Below, piece after piece: positions 44,111-54,973 of a stretch of 64,000 bases of DNA. Origin of the DNA: Vibrio algicola (GTDB taxonomy: Bacteria > Pseudomonadota > Gammaproteobacteria > Enterobacterales > Vibrionaceae). The stretch covers positions 992,001 through 1,056,000 of the forward strand of contig NZ_CP045699.1 in the NCBI RefSeq assembly GCF_009601765.2, read 5' to 3'. The translations under genes were made by a program, and so were the position numbers. Position 1 is the stretch's first letter; every line of letters starts with the position of its first letter. Under the pieces are notes generated by a model. It was not told the DNA's origin. It made no database searches and saw only the letters and a list, made by a program, of their open reading frames with translations.

Positions 44111-45271
44111 TCACTCAGTAAACCAATAACCACGGTTAAGCAACTTGATCAATAACTGCATTGCTTCAGGGAAGGCGGTTAATTGATTTAAAATTTTGTG
44201 ATTAATCTCATCTTGCTCGGTAATAAACGGAATGAAGTTGAGCAAGCTTTCATTGAGTTCAAATACCTCACCATTAACAAAAAGAGTGAGCGGATTGTTT
44301 TCATGGTACAGCGCGCGTAAGCCTTGCACTTTAAATAGGCTTTCACCCGACTCAATATGCTGCATAAACTCATCAATATCCCACTCATCTTCAGGCTGAA
44401 CAATATTGAGTTGATGGCGTGATTGGCTCAGCATGCAACCTAAGAAGTTATTTAATAATTCTGGTTGTTGCGAAGCTTTTTGCAGCATGGAAATCATGAT
44501 GTCAGCATCCGCGGTTTGGATCATGCCGTGCTTATCTTGTGCTTTTTGTTCAGGGTTGTGCAGGTGAACATCGCCAAGATCGCAAGCTAATACGTAATCG
44601 GCAAAATTGCTGACCAGTTCTTGCTCTTTTGGTGAGCGGTAACCAACCGAATAGCTCATTGAGGCTTCTAAAGCATAGCCATCGTGTGGGAAACCCGGTG
44701 GAATGTATAAGATGTCGCCCGGCTCTAATACATCATCAATAATTGCATCAAAACCTTCGATTTGACGCAGCGCTGAATGGCGACACACTTCTTGATATTG
44801 GCCTTCATCTTTAGCGCCGACACGCCAATGACGCTTACCTAAGCCTTGGCAAATAAATACATCATATTGATCGATATGCGGACCAACGCCGCCATCTGGC
44901 ATGGCAAAGCTCACCATTAAGTCATCAAATAACCAACCCGGCATGCTTTTAAATGGTGCCAGCATATCGTTGGCTTGTGGGTGCCAATGGTTACTAGCTT
45001 GCACGATCAAAGACCAGTTAGTTTCGCCAAGCTCGGCAAATTTTTCTTCGCTAAATGGGCCATGTTCAGCTTGCCAATCGTCATTTAAATTAGAAATAAA
45101 GCGCGAATCTATTTCTTCTTCCATCGCAAGGCCGGCTAATTCGTCTGGGCTGATTGGATCGACAAAACCTTCTTCTGGAGTATTAAAGAAGAGACCGCCT
45201 TTGATGATGGTCGGTTTTTTCTGCCAGTATTCAGCTAGAAATTCAGATAACGAAAATGATAATTGGTACAT
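44111..45271 (-). CDS. roxA: Ribosomal protein uL16 (L16) arginine 3-hydroxylase, JmjC/cupin oxygenase
   Basis: Fe(II)/2-oxoglutarate oxygenase that hydroxylates ribosomal protein L16 in the E. coli homologue YcfD. 386 residues. The N-terminal YQLSFSLSEFLAEYWQKKPT is followed by the JmjC core with HID in GPHIDQYDVFICQGLGKRHW and the distal His in PPGFPHDGYALEASMSYSVG. The C-terminal part is a dimerisation and winged-helix region. It lies directly before purB, as in other Vibrionaceae. Confidence 0.9.
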   Translation of the reverse strand: MYQLSFSLSEFLAEYWQKKPTIIKGGLFFNTPEEGFVDPISPDELAGLAMEEEIDSRFISNLNDDWQAEHGPFSEEKFAELGETNWSLIVQASNHWHPQANDMLAPFKSMPGWLFDDLMVSFAMPDGGVGPHIDQYDVFICQGLGKRHWRVGAKDEGQYQEVCRHSALRQIEGFDAIIDDVLEPGDILYIPPGFPHDGYALEASMSYSVGYRSPKEQELVSNFADYVLACDLGDVHLHNPEQKAQDKHGMIQTADADIMISMLQKASQQPELLNNFLGCMLSQSRHQLNIVQPEDEWDIDEFMQHIESGESLFKVQGLRALYHENNPLTLFVNGEVFELNESLLNFIPFITEQDEINHKILNQLTAFPEAMQLLIKLLNRGYWFTE

Positions 45272-45390
45272 GGTAAGCCTTAGAAAAAGAGAAGCGAAAC
45301 AGGGGCGCGATTGTAGCAGAAAAAGAAGAAAGGGAGTATTTATACCAATTAAAGTAATTATCAGATCATCTCATGACGTAGATTGATATT

Positions 45391-45442
45391 AGGGGCTGTT
45401 GAATTGAAAATAACAAAAAGGGCTAGCCTAAGCTAACCCTTT
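45391..45442. terminator. purB terminator beside a solo MITE-like end
   Basis: At 45415-45442, AAAGGG-CTAGC and GCTAA-CCCTTT pair with one mismatch and on the minus strand end in T-rich sequence, fitting a terminator after purB. At 45391-45402, AGGGGCTGTTGA repeats the first 12 bases of the MITE end at 10616, possibly a relic of a second copy. Confidence 0.5.
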
Positions 45443-45462
45443 AGAAAGAAACGACGGTATAA

Positions 45463-46854
<1,392 letters not shown>

Positions 46855-46920
46855 TTAGTGTGTTTAAATTTGAGGTGAATTGGGTATTGGTTTTTCTTAT
46901 TATTATGTTAATTAAGTTTT

Positions 46921-47538
46921 TTATGCACGCGCTAATAAAATTTTCGCTTGTTCGACCATTTTTTTGCGGCCTAACAATAAATGACGACGCTTACCGCCCA
47001 CTTGACGCCACAATACCGCGCAACGCATGCCGGCTAATAATAGCGCTCGCACTTTATGTTGGTTAGTGGTTTGTTGTAATACGGCTGGCGTTCCCGCAAT
47101 TTGAATGCGCGGGCCAACAGGGCTTATCACATCTAAATAGACGCTGGCTAAGTTGCTGATCATTTGGTCGTCGAGTAAATCGAAATGTTCGGTTTGGCGA
47201 GAGACGGTTTCTAGGCGATCGCCCAGTTGCGTCATGGCATCAGAACGAGCATTGAGCTTACGTTCTAGCGACATAATGCTGATAATGTAACGTGTCGCTT
47301 CGGTACCACTTGGGCTATTGTCGATGCCTTTAATTAAGGTTTCTAAGCCAAGTTTTAAATTGGATTCATCGCCAAACACATCTAAGGTGCTGCTTGGATT
47401 CATATTAACGATGGTTTTTAATGTTGCTTCAAACGCGTCGTCGTCACAATGCCCGTTTTTCGCCACCTGTTGAACAAGTGCGACGGCTTGGCAGATCCCT
47501 GCAAACGCTAAGGTACGGTCATAAAGTGTTTGTGCCAC
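46921..47538 (-). CDS. hflD: High-frequency lysogenisation protein HflD homologue
   Basis: 205 residues, helical, starting [20 protein letters not shown]. In E. coli HflD counteracts lambda CII and is peripheral to the membrane. The gene lies between mnmA and purB in enterobacteria and vibrios alike, as it does here. Function outside phage biology is unclear. Confidence 0.9.
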   Translation of the reverse strand: MAQTLYDRTLAFAGICQAVALVQQVAKNGHCDDDAFEATLKTIVNMNPSSTLDVFGDESNLKLGLETLIKGIDNSPSGTEATRYIISIMSLERKLNARSDAMTQLGDRLETVSRQTEHFDLLDDQMISNLASVYLDVISPVGPRIQIAGTPAVLQQTTNQHKVRALLLAGMRCAVLWRQVGGKRRHLLLGRKKMVEQAKILLARA

Positions 47539-47603
47539 GTGTCGATCTCCAATTGAAACTTATAAATAGGGCCTCCGAATAGGAAGCCCAAAATGATAAT
47601 GAC

Positions 47604-48764
47604 TTAAAGTCGAGCCTCGATGATACCACCACCAAGGCAAACTTCGCCACTGTAGAACACCGCCGATTGTCCAGGGGTGACGGCAACTTGTGGTTGATCG
47701 AAAATAACTCGAATGCTTGGGTTATCTTCTGAAGTGGTTGCGTCCATCGGCTCAATGGTACAGGCAATGTCTTGTTGGCGGTAACGCGTTTTCACTGTGC
47801 AACGTAGCGGCTCGGTGATCGCCGTGCGATCAACCCAATCCAATTGAGCGGCGATTAAACCGGTTGATTTTAATAGTGGATGCTCGCCACCTTGAACTGC
47901 AATTAATACGTTCCGTTTTAAATCTTTTTCTGCAACATACCAAGGTTCTTCGTTACCACCGCCGCCTTTTTGGCCGCCAATGTGTAAACCTTTACGTTGG
48001 CCTAAGGTGTGGTACATCAAACCTTGATGCTCGCCAATCACTTGACCTTCTGGGGTTTCAATTTTACCGGGTTGCGCCGGTAAGTAACGTGATAAGAATT
48101 CAGTAAATTTGCGCTCACCAATAAAGCAGATGCCGGTAGAATCTTTTTTCTTGGCGGTGATCAAATCTTGCTCTTCAGCAATACGGCGAACTTCGGGCTT
48201 TTCAAGCTCACCGACAGGGAATAAACTGCGCGCCACTTGCTCATGGCTAAGGGTATATAAGAAGTAACTTTGATCTTTATTATTGTCGATGCCACGCAGC
48301 ATTTTCGGCAAGATGCCAGCCGCTTGTTCTTCGACTGTCGGGAAGGTGCGACGCACATAATGACCCATCGCAATAAAATCGGCATCAAGTACTTCATCGG
48401 CAAATTCTAAGAAGGCTTTAAATTTGATTTCTTTGTTGCACAAAATATCAGGATTTGGAGTACGACCGGCTTTGTATTCGGCTAAGAAATACTCAAACAC
48501 GTTGTCCCAATATTCAGCAGCAAAATTAATGGTATGTAAGTGGATACCGAGTTTGTCACATACAGCCTGAGCATCGGCTAGATCTTCCGCCGCAGTACAA
48601 TATTCTTCGTTATCATCTTCTTCCCAATTTTTCATGAAAAGGCCTTCAACTTGATAGCCTTGCTGTTGAAGAAGGTAAGCTGAAACGGATGAATCTACAC
48701 CACCGGACATTCCGACGATGACTTTTTTATCACTATTTGGGGACTTTTGGCTGTTATCTGACAT
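47604..48764 (-). CDS. mnmA: tRNA-specific 2-thiouridylase MnmA
   Basis: Thiolates U34 of Lys, Glu and Gln tRNAs. 386 residues. PP-loop [15 protein letters not shown], catalytic Cys pair in [12 protein letters not shown] and [13 protein letters not shown], and the [13 protein letters not shown] segment. Starts [18 protein letters not shown]; the short Ser/Lys-rich extension before the PP-loop is usual. Confidence 0.96.
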   Translation of the reverse strand: MSDNSQKSPNSDKKVIVGMSGGVDSSVSAYLLQQQGYQVEGLFMKNWEEDDNEEYCTAAEDLADAQAVCDKLGIHLHTINFAAEYWDNVFEYFLAEYKAGRTPNPDILCNKEIKFKAFLEFADEVLDADFIAMGHYVRRTFPTVEEQAAGILPKMLRGIDNNKDQSYFLYTLSHEQVARSLFPVGELEKPEVRRIAEEQDLITAKKKDSTGICFIGERKFTEFLSRYLPAQPGKIETPEGQVIGEHQGLMYHTLGQRKGLHIGGQKGGGGNEEPWYVAEKDLKRNVLIAVQGGEHPLLKSTGLIAAQLDWVDRTAITEPLRCTVKTRYRQQDIACTIEPMDATTSEDNPSIRVIFDQPQVAVTPGQSAVFYSGEVCLGGGIIEARL

Positions 48765-48872
48765 GTATGACTACCACTTAATTTATCTGGGGCGAATTCT
48801 AACAGAAAGTTAGCAGTGGTTACACCTTTCTTAATGGCGATTTTGTTACGCTTAACCTAGGTAATATTGTCG

Positions 48873-49574
48873 TTATAACACTTGATATTGACCTGGCTGC
48901 AAGTCACCTAATGTCCAATCACCAATCGAATAACGAATTAAACGTAGGGTAGGGAAACCAATATTGGCGGTCATACGACGTACTTGACGATTACGCCCTT
49001 CAATAATGGTGATAGCAAGCCAAGTAGTTGGAATCGATGCACGAAAACGCACTGGCGGATCGCGCTCTTCAATGTGGGGTATCGGCATGAGTCCAACTTT
49101 AGCGGGCAAAGTCATACCATCTTTAAGTTCGACCCCACGGCGCAATTTATCGAGGTCACTCTCGCTTGGCGCACCTTCGACTTGAACCCAATAGGTTTTC
49201 GGTGATTTAGATTGTGGTTGGGTGATTTTAGCTTGCAAAATACCATCATTGGTGAGGATTAATAACCCTTCGCTATCACGATCTAAACGCCCCGCAGCAT
49301 ACACTTCTTTTATATCAATAAAATCGGCTAAGGTTTTGCGACCTTCACCGTCGGTAAACTGGCTTAAAGTGTCATAAGGCTTGTTAAATAAAACCACTTT
49401 ACGTTCGGCGGCGCTTATTCTACGAGGTGCATTTTTATTCGGCGGCTTTTTTTTGAAAACGCGGGCTGAATTTTGCTTGTTGTTGGAACGGTTCGGTCGA
49501 CCTTTAGTGGTCGGATGTGTTTGAATGTTATCCGAACCTTTTGATGCTTTATGGCTGCGTGATGGGGTCGACAT
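48873..49574 (-). CDS. rluE: 23S rRNA pseudouridine(2457) synthase RluE
   Basis: RsuA-family pseudouridine synthase. The catalytic Asp is in [30 protein letters not shown] precedes, and [20 protein letters not shown] follows. The start chosen is [16 protein letters not shown] (ATG 49574) with AAGGTACTTAAC in front. The frame is open further up to 49688, but this lies within the proposed satellite end. A basic, disordered N-terminus of about 60 residues is normal here. Divergent from icd before the element inserted. Confidence 0.9.
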   Translation of the reverse strand: MSTPSRSHKASKGSDNIQTHPTTKGRPNRSNNKQNSARVFKKKPPNKNAPRRISAAERKVVLFNKPYDTLSQFTDGEGRKTLADFIDIKEVYAAGRLDRDSEGLLILTNDGILQAKITQPQSKSPKTYWVQVEGAPSESDLDKLRRGVELKDGMTLPAKVGLMPIPHIEERDPPVRFRASIPTTWLAITIIEGRNRQVRRMTANIGFPTLRLIRYSIGDWTLGDLQPGQYQVL

Positions 49575-49576
49575 GT

Positions 49577-49586
49577 TAAGTACCTT
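49577..49586. other. Candidate left attachment repeat in the rluE ribosome-binding site
   Basis: TAAGTACCTT (AAGGTACTTA on the rluE strand) is the rluE ribosome site, 3 bases from its ATG. A second copy at 60012-60021 is followed by a similar A-rich stretch ending in ATGT on both sides. This is the best match I found between the two flanks, but it is short. Confidence 0.45.
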
Positions 49587-49712
49587 AAAAAATGTGTTGA
49601 CTAAGTGAATGGGTAGGATATAACTAGAAACCTTGGTATTACTGGATTTATGGTTACTCGCGAGGATAGCCAGAAAGCAATAATTCAAACGTTTTTAACT
49701 ATCGGATGTTAC

Positions 49713-49742
49713 TTGACGTGTTACATGAAACACGAGTAACAC
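49713..49742 (+). promoter_or_regulatory. Putative satellite integrase promoter with operator-like dyad
   Basis: TTGACG (49713-49718), an 18-base spacer and TAACAC (49737-49742). The spacer contains GTGTTACATGAAACAC (arms GTGTT and AACAC), which a regulator could bind. GAGG lies 9 bases before the ATG at 49761. Confidence 0.5.
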
Positions 49743-49760
49743 GATCATCGAGGCGACACT

Positions 49761-50981
49761 ATGAAGCTAATTAAGAAGCACTTAGACAGTATCGAACGCA
49801 ACGGAAAGCTGGTGCAGTACACAGAAGAAAGCTTAACTTTTAGAATGACACCAAGCGGTCATAAAAGCTGGCAGTTTAGATACAAGTCACCAATCACTCA
49901 CAAGATCCGACTACTTAAGATTGCAGATTATCACATTCTAACGATCACACAAGCACGCTCTATTTGTCGTGATTTATTGGCTCAAGTAGCGGAAGGGCGA
50001 GATCCGCACATATCGAAGGGCGGCAACATTCCGACGTTAAATGAATGTTTCGAACGCTGGTTAGTTGTTAGCAAGTTCAGCCGCACGACTGAGCGAACAT
50101 ATAGAAATATCTGGAGCAACCACTCGGGCTATGTAAAGAGTGCGTTATACACAAAGGTGGATAGACGTATGATCATAGACTATGCAAGGGCAAACATTGA
50201 ATCACACGACTTGAAGCGATTTTTCTATACGATAATTGCAGGTGTCACGAAGTGGTGTGAATCTGAATATCTGGACTTAGATAGCTCACAATTTCAGGGA
50301 TTGTTAAAGCTTGAACGTAAGCCCGACACAAAAGAGATGAAGTACATCACAGCCGACAGGTTGCCCGAGTTTATCAGCGGAGTAAGCAAATGCGGCTTAG
50401 ATGATAATCGAAAGATAGCGACCTTGTTATTGTTAGTGTGGGGCGTTCGTATCCAGTCGTTGCTCAATATGAAGTGGAAGGATATAGATCTAGCTGGTGG
50501 AGTTGCGACGATATTCGAAACGAAGGTCAATACTGTCGTTAGAATTCACATGACAGAATTGATTAAAGGCTGGTTTGAGTCAATGCAGAACGGTAGACAG
50601 CAGCCAGATCATTATATATTTCACGCTAGACGTAACTTAGACAAGCCAAGGGATCGGCAGTTTATAACTAGTGTTTATGATGCGATAAACGAGACAGAGA
50701 CGACCCCGCACCGATTGAGATACACGTTTTCGTCAATTCTGAATACAGCATCGTTCGACCCTTTAATGATAGAAACGTGTTTAAGTCATAAGGTAATGAG
50801 TGATATCAGTCGGATATATAACAAAGCGGATTACTTAGAACAGCGAAAGCCGCTTTATCAGTTTATGAGCGACCTTGTCCAATGCGGGGGGCACGTAGAA
50901 CGTGTGGAAGCGGTAAGTGAAGTTAATAACCAAAGTGGGGCTGGTGCTGGTGGTTGGCGACAGAGAGGTATTGAGGTGTGA
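49761..50981 (+). CDS. Satellite tyrosine integrase, P4-type with N-terminal arm-binding domain
   Basis: 406 residues. The DUF4102-like arm-binding start reads LTFRMTPSGHKSWQFRYKSP and ITQARSICRDLLAQVAEGRDP. The core-binding domain is about 100-190. The catalytic part has LVWGVRIQSLLNMKW (Arg), TPHRLRYTFSS (H-x-x-R), LSHKVMSDISRIYNK (His, Tyr). It is unrelated in detail to the prophage integrase and lies 175 bases from the proposed left end. Its stop overlaps the next gene. Confidence 0.88.
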   Translation: MKLIKKHLDSIERNGKLVQYTEESLTFRMTPSGHKSWQFRYKSPITHKIRLLKIADYHILTITQARSICRDLLAQVAEGRDPHISKGGNIPTLNECFERWLVVSKFSRTTERTYRNIWSNHSGYVKSALYTKVDRRMIIDYARANIESHDLKRFFYTIIAGVTKWCESEYLDLDSSQFQGLLKLERKPDTKEMKYITADRLPEFISGVSKCGLDDNRKIATLLLLVWGVRIQSLLNMKWKDIDLAGGVATIFETKVNTVVRIHMTELIKGWFESMQNGRQQPDHYIFHARRNLDKPRDRQFITSVYDAINETETTPHRLRYTFSSILNTASFDPLMIETCLSHKVMSDISRIYNKADYLEQRKPLYQFMSDLVQCGGHVERVEAVSEVNNQSGAGAGGWRQRGIEV

Positions 50982-51286
50982 TCAGGGTAATAGCATTACT
51001 TTTGTTTTGGTGGGCTGGTGGTGCAATGGCATCACCGGATTACAGTGTTTTGAAAGCGCATACTGGAGGGATCGCAGTTAATGAAAGCGGCACTACTGTT
51101 TTTAAATTGTCAGATGGAACCGAAAAGCCAGCCGTAAAAAAAGAGTGGCCGAGTGCAGCGCCAAAATTTGATAACTCAGTTAAGTTACCGCCAAAACCGC
51201 GCTGGTCAAGTTCCGGCACTGAAACGAAAACATACAATATACGCAAGATAAGCAGTCATAGTTATGAAGTGCGTACATATAATTAA
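50978..51286 (+). CDS. Small secreted protein coupled to the satellite integrase
   Basis: 102 residues starting at a GTG that overlaps the integrase stop (GTGTGA). The signal peptide MIRVIALLLFWWAGGAMA is followed by SPDYSVLKAHTGGIA, and a Pro/Lys-rich soluble part with Ser/Thr-rich end. No Cys or known domain. Co-expression with integrase suggests a gene used in the integrated state, perhaps at the cell surface; this is inference. Confidence 0.6.
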   Translation: MIRVIALLLFWWAGGAMASPDYSVLKAHTGGIAVNESGTTVFKLSDGTEKPAVKKEWPSAAPKFDNSVKLPPKPRWSSSGTETKTYNIRKISSHSYEVRTYN

Positions 51287-51502
51287 TCACACTTTTTTTA
51301 CGATCTTATATAACTTTTGGTTATATTGTGGTGATGCGTTATACAGCCTACGTTTGACCTTTAAATCTACTTAATTTCATTTGAAAAATAAATGTTGACT
51401 ATTCGATAATATTATTTATTAAAAATTGAATGTTGTTTTATTCTCTAATCTCAATCGAGACTTAGAGCGTTAAGATTAACCAGTTTTACAGAAGAGGTCG
51501 CG

Positions 51503-51548
51503 AGGCTGCTCTACTTTGCTAACGCATTGAGTCGAGCGGCCTTTTTTG
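51503..51548 (+). terminator. Hairpin with T-tract upstream of the 270-residue gene
   Basis: AGGCTGCTC (51503-51511) pairs with GAGCGGCCT (51534-51542; one G-U pair) and is followed by TTTTTT. An overlapping alternative pairing with GAGGTCGC just upstream is possible, so it could be an attenuator or end of a small RNA rather than a plain terminator. The rest of 51287-51502 is AT-rich and shows nothing else. Confidence 0.55.
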
Positions 51549-51569
51549 TATCCGAAATAAGGCAAGGCA

Positions 51570-52382
51570 ATGAAACTAACTAAAGAAGAAGCTGATGCTA
51601 TAGAAGCCAAATACGGCAAACCAGAAAGCGTGGTGAACGGGTTCCCGCATTATCCGAGCAATCGCACAAAAACCAAGCTAACACACGGTCACGGCCTTAA
51701 TGATGCCGATTACATGACACGGATAAACGTTATCGTTGGTGGCAAAAACAAGGTGATATGGGAACCTGCGTATGCCGTGTGGCGTAGCATGATGCAGCGG
51801 GCATATGACCCAAAATTCCACCAGCGTAGCCCTACTTACGTTGACGTAACCGTACACGAGGCTTGGCGCACATTCAGTAACTTTGAAGCGTGGCACCAAG
51901 TTAATGCAGTTGATGGTTTTGAACTCGATAAGGATATTTTAAAAATCAACAACAAAATCTATGCGCCTGAGTATTGCGTATTTATCCCTCAAGCAATTAA
52001 CAGCCTACTTCTTGATAGTGGCGCGGCTCGTGGATCGTTACCTCAAGGGGTTTCGTTCAGTAAAGGCTGTAAGTCAAAGTCGTACCTAACCAATTGCAGC
52101 ATCAACGGGAAGATAAAACACATCGGACGATTCCAAACTCCAACAGAAGCAGCTTTAGAATACTGGATTGCAAAATTTAAGATCGCAAACCAAACAATGA
52201 ACGCCCACGGATTCGATATTAACAGCCGCGTAGGCCGTGCAGTTCGGAAACGTTTACTAGCCGAGATCAAGAAGTGGAACGCGGAATGGATTGAGATAAT
52301 GCCGATGGAACCGGAGTACATGGAAGGGTTAGAACAAGAAATTTGCCGAAAAATTCAAGCAGAAATTAAGAAAGCCGCATAA
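51570..52382 (+). CDS. AP2/HNH-like DNA-binding protein of the satellite
   Basis: 270 residues. AVWRSMMQRAYDPKFHQRSP with TYVDVTVHEAWRTFSNFEAW and GFELDKDILK is the pattern of phage HNH/AP2 proteins. GVSFSKGCKSKSYLTNCSIN, then GKIKHIGRFQTPTEAALEYW looks like an AP2 DNA-binding domain. No intact HNH triad is obvious, so a DNA-binding or homing-derived regulator is more likely than an active nuclease. AAGGCAAGGCA precedes the ATG. Confidence 0.65.
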   Translation: MKLTKEEADAIEAKYGKPESVVNGFPHYPSNRTKTKLTHGHGLNDADYMTRINVIVGGKNKVIWEPAYAVWRSMMQRAYDPKFHQRSPTYVDVTVHEAWRTFSNFEAWHQVNAVDGFELDKDILKINNKIYAPEYCVFIPQAINSLLLDSGAARGSLPQGVSFSKGCKSKSYLTNCSINGKIKHIGRFQTPTEAALEYWIAKFKIANQTMNAHGFDINSRVGRAVRKRLLAEIKKWNAEWIEIMPMEPEYMEGLEQEICRKIQAEIKKAA

Positions 52383-52386
52383 AAAA

Positions 52387-52411
52387 AGCCACCTCGTTAA
52401 AGGTGGCTATT
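52387..52411 (+). terminator. Terminator after the AP2-like gene
   Basis: AGCCACCT, 6-base loop, AGGTGGCT, then ATTTC. The T-run is short but the stem is strong; the A-run upstream would serve the reverse direction. Confidence 0.6.
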
Positions 52412-52534
52412 TCAACAAATAGACAAAGCAAGCTTATGAGGAATAACAATGAATATCTGCATTAGATAGTGGGGAATCCGCCCCATTACCAAAACGGAAT
52501 AATCCGCTACAACAACGATATGAGTATATCATGA

Positions 52535-54382
52535 ATGAATAATGAAAATAGCAACAATTTAAAAGTATCAGATCAAGAAAATAAAACACGAAAGGCCACC
52601 GGCGACAGCTTACCGATGGTGGACGGACGAGAGGCAGACCTCGTTCTCGATGATGGTTCGTTTATTATCAAGTATATAGAATTTAACACTGATGATACGC
52701 CATACGTTGCTTATGGTGCGTACAGTGAAGAGTGCGAGCTAATCGGTACTTATAATGCACGCGAAAACGAAGTAGAGGCCGAAGATCAATATCTGAGTGT
52801 TGAATCTGTCAAAGGTCTGTTTGAGATGAAGGAAGTAACGGACACCAAAAAGGCAGCAAGGGCAGCCAAAAACGAGGCGGAAGCCTTGGAACGAGTCGAG
52901 GAACGCAAACTACAAAAGCAGAATCTTCTCGCTGGTGGATTGGGGTTTGATACGTCCGAGATTTTCGCCCAGCTTGATCTTAATGGTATCGACTACCAAA
53001 AACCACCAGCGTTATTAGGTGCAATTTGCAAGGACATATACGCCACCAGTCGACGCCCATTGCTAGATTCATATCCGATTTATGGTTTACATGCCCTTTC
53101 ATTGCTTGCCATTAAGCACGATATCACCGGCTTTGATGATGGTAAGCTGTCACTGTTAACTACCCTAGTTAGCCTTTCTGGTGCAGGTAAAGATACAGGT
53201 CAAGCATACGTTAAAGATTGCGCTGAACTGTTAGAACTTAACGACAAAGTGAACGACAAGCCACGATCGGATAAAAACGTAACGATTGATATCTTGACCA
53301 GGCAACGCTTTTTATATTTAGTCGATGAAGGACATTCACTACTAAACGCGATCGGTGATGGTGCGCAATCAAGCCAGCAAAATATCATGGCTGAGCTATT
53401 AAAGGGTGCAACAGACAAGCTATACATGCCATCGTCAATGCACGCAGCACAAGTGGCAGAAACCACACAAGCGAGTGTTAACAAGTTACTCAAACAGATC
53501 GCAGACATTGAGAATAAAGTCGCTCAAGATGGCGTATACACTGACGAACAGATCGCAGCAATGCAACACAATATTGATCATAAACTTAAGCCTAGGCTGG
53601 TGGCTTTAGAATCAATAATGGAAGGCTGCGAAAATGGCGTTAAGAACCCGATAGTAAGCCTTGCGCTTGCATCAACCCCAGAACGCCTAAGCGGTCAACT
53701 TGCTACCTATAAAACCATGCAAGATGGCTTTATGGCTCGTATGTTACTTAAATATACCCCAGAGCACCGCGAGGCACTACGGCCGCGTGAGGACGTAAAG
53801 AAGATTGACTATAAGCTTATCGTAACGGCTAACGCTGGTTGTAAGGCTCAAAAAGAACAAGGCAAGACCAGTACATTTGCAACAGACGAAGCCCTCGAAT
53901 TTATTGATAAGTTATCGGATTTAATGGATCAAGATGAATACTTAAACCACCCAACAGCGGGCGCGTTATTTGCTCGCGTATCGCAGCATGTGAGCCGTAT
54001 CGGTTCGATAATGGCACTTGGCGACCAAAACCTCAAAGTAACCTTGGAAATGGTTAAATGGGCTGCAGTCTTCACCCTTAATTCATTAGCTGACATTGCA
54101 CTCATGGCGGGACAAAGCGAAATAGCGAAGGATAAGCGCGAAATAGTACAATTGCGTGATGGTGCGAAAGAGGAAATGATCTCGGCTAGGATTGTTAACA
54201 CCCTTAACACTACGAAAGATAAAACAATGAAGAAGGGCAAGCTTAAGCAGCGCGTATTTAAGATAGGGGAACTGGACGCCAAGCAAGACGATAATATATG
54301 GAACGAAACGTTTAATTTTATGGTTTATGAAGGGGTGATCATATTTGATGATAAAACCAAGGATTGTACCCTTAGCAAATAG
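52535..54382 (+). CDS. DUF3987-like helicase/primase-type replication protein
   Basis: 615 residues. The N-terminal acidic domain of about 110 residues is followed by a coiled basic helix (AARAAKNEAEALERVEERKL). The DUF3987-like P-loop domain has LVSLSGAGKDTGQAYVKDC (Walker A near residue 210) and RFLYLVDEGHSLLNAIG (Walker B). This class is frequent in satellites and prophages as the replication ATPase. It lies immediately upstream of the iteron origin, so it is the likely initiator or helicase. No zinc-binding primase domain was seen. Confidence 0.75.
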   Translation: MNNENSNNLKVSDQENKTRKATGDSLPMVDGREADLVLDDGSFIIKYIEFNTDDTPYVAYGAYSEECELIGTYNARENEVEAEDQYLSVESVKGLFEMKEVTDTKKAARAAKNEAEALERVEERKLQKQNLLAGGLGFDTSEIFAQLDLNGIDYQKPPALLGAICKDIYATSRRPLLDSYPIYGLHALSLLAIKHDITGFDDGKLSLLTTLVSLSGAGKDTGQAYVKDCAELLELNDKVNDKPRSDKNVTIDILTRQRFLYLVDEGHSLLNAIGDGAQSSQQNIMAELLKGATDKLYMPSSMHAAQVAETTQASVNKLLKQIADIENKVAQDGVYTDEQIAAMQHNIDHKLKPRLVALESIMEGCENGVKNPIVSLALASTPERLSGQLATYKTMQDGFMARMLLKYTPEHREALRPREDVKKIDYKLIVTANAGCKAQKEQGKTSTFATDEALEFIDKLSDLMDQDEYLNHPTAGALFARVSQHVSRIGSIMALGDQNLKVTLEMVKWAAVFTLNSLADIALMAGQSEIAKDKREIVQLRDGAKEEMISARIVNTLNTTKDKTMKKGKLKQRVFKIGELDAKQDDNIWNETFNFMVYEGVIIFDDKTKDCTLSK

Positions 54383-54402
54383 TTAAAATTTAACCAATTA
54401 AT

Positions 54403-54429
54403 AGCGGCCTAACCGGTCGCTATTTTTTT
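54403..54429 (+). terminator. Terminator of the replication gene
   Basis: AGCGGCC and GGTCGCT (one G-U pair) around a 5-base loop, then ATTTTTTT. Confidence 0.7.
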
Positions 54430-54430
54430 G

Positions 54431-54839
54431 GCTGGTGGATGGTAAAAAGCTGGTGGATCACGCTGGTGGTCAATATCCCGACCAAAAACACAATATCCCG
54501 TCCTAAATATCCCGATTGTGGGGTGATATCCAAAACCGAAAGAATATCGGGATATCGGGAACGGGTGCGCGAATGAGAATTATTATCACCTTTATAGGTA
54601 TATATATATATGATATATATACTATTTTTTTTATATATATTATTATATATAAACATTACTACTACTTTCTTTACTAATACCCCAATATCCCAAATATCCC
54701 CCCCTATATATTTTTTTTTCATTTAATAGAAAAATGATCTTTTTAGGCACTTTTTAGACCCCCCCCCACATACACATAGGGTATCGGATATCGGGGATAT
54801 CGGGGTTATCGGGATATTTAGACCGATTTTAGCTGGTGG
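54431..54839. other. Putative replication origin: iterons around an AT-rich core, flanked by Chi-like octamers
   Basis: AATATCCCG occurs at 54472, 54492 and 54506, and AATATCCC at 54684 and 54693. The inverse form (ATATCGGG and variants) occurs at 54544, 54551 and four times across 54781-54815. Between them 54578-54660 is almost pure A/T with TATATA runs, a likely unwinding site. GCTGGTGG stands at 54431, 54449, 54462 and 54832. Placed just after the helicase gene, this is a classic theta-type origin layout. Confidence 0.75.
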
Positions 54840-54973
54840 TTTTCCTTAGCAAAACCTCATATTCAATGAATAAAAAGACGCTGCTTTTGATGGTGTAATC
54901 ACCTATGAACATGATAATCGCTCTAGCTATGGCGGTGATATAATAACCACATCGAAATTAATGGGGTTTGATC

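Noticed and set aside
49587..49760. Search for a tRNA or tmRNA end as the satellite attachment site
   Set aside because: No tRNA-like sequence in either flank; the only repeat found is TAAGTACCTT.
54601..54660. TATATA tracts considered as a simple low-complexity repeat
   Set aside because: Explained better as the unwinding region of the iteron origin.
54471..54820. Iteron block considered as a CRISPR array
   Set aside because: Units are about 9 bp, in both orientations and irregularly spaced; no cas genes anywhere in the window.
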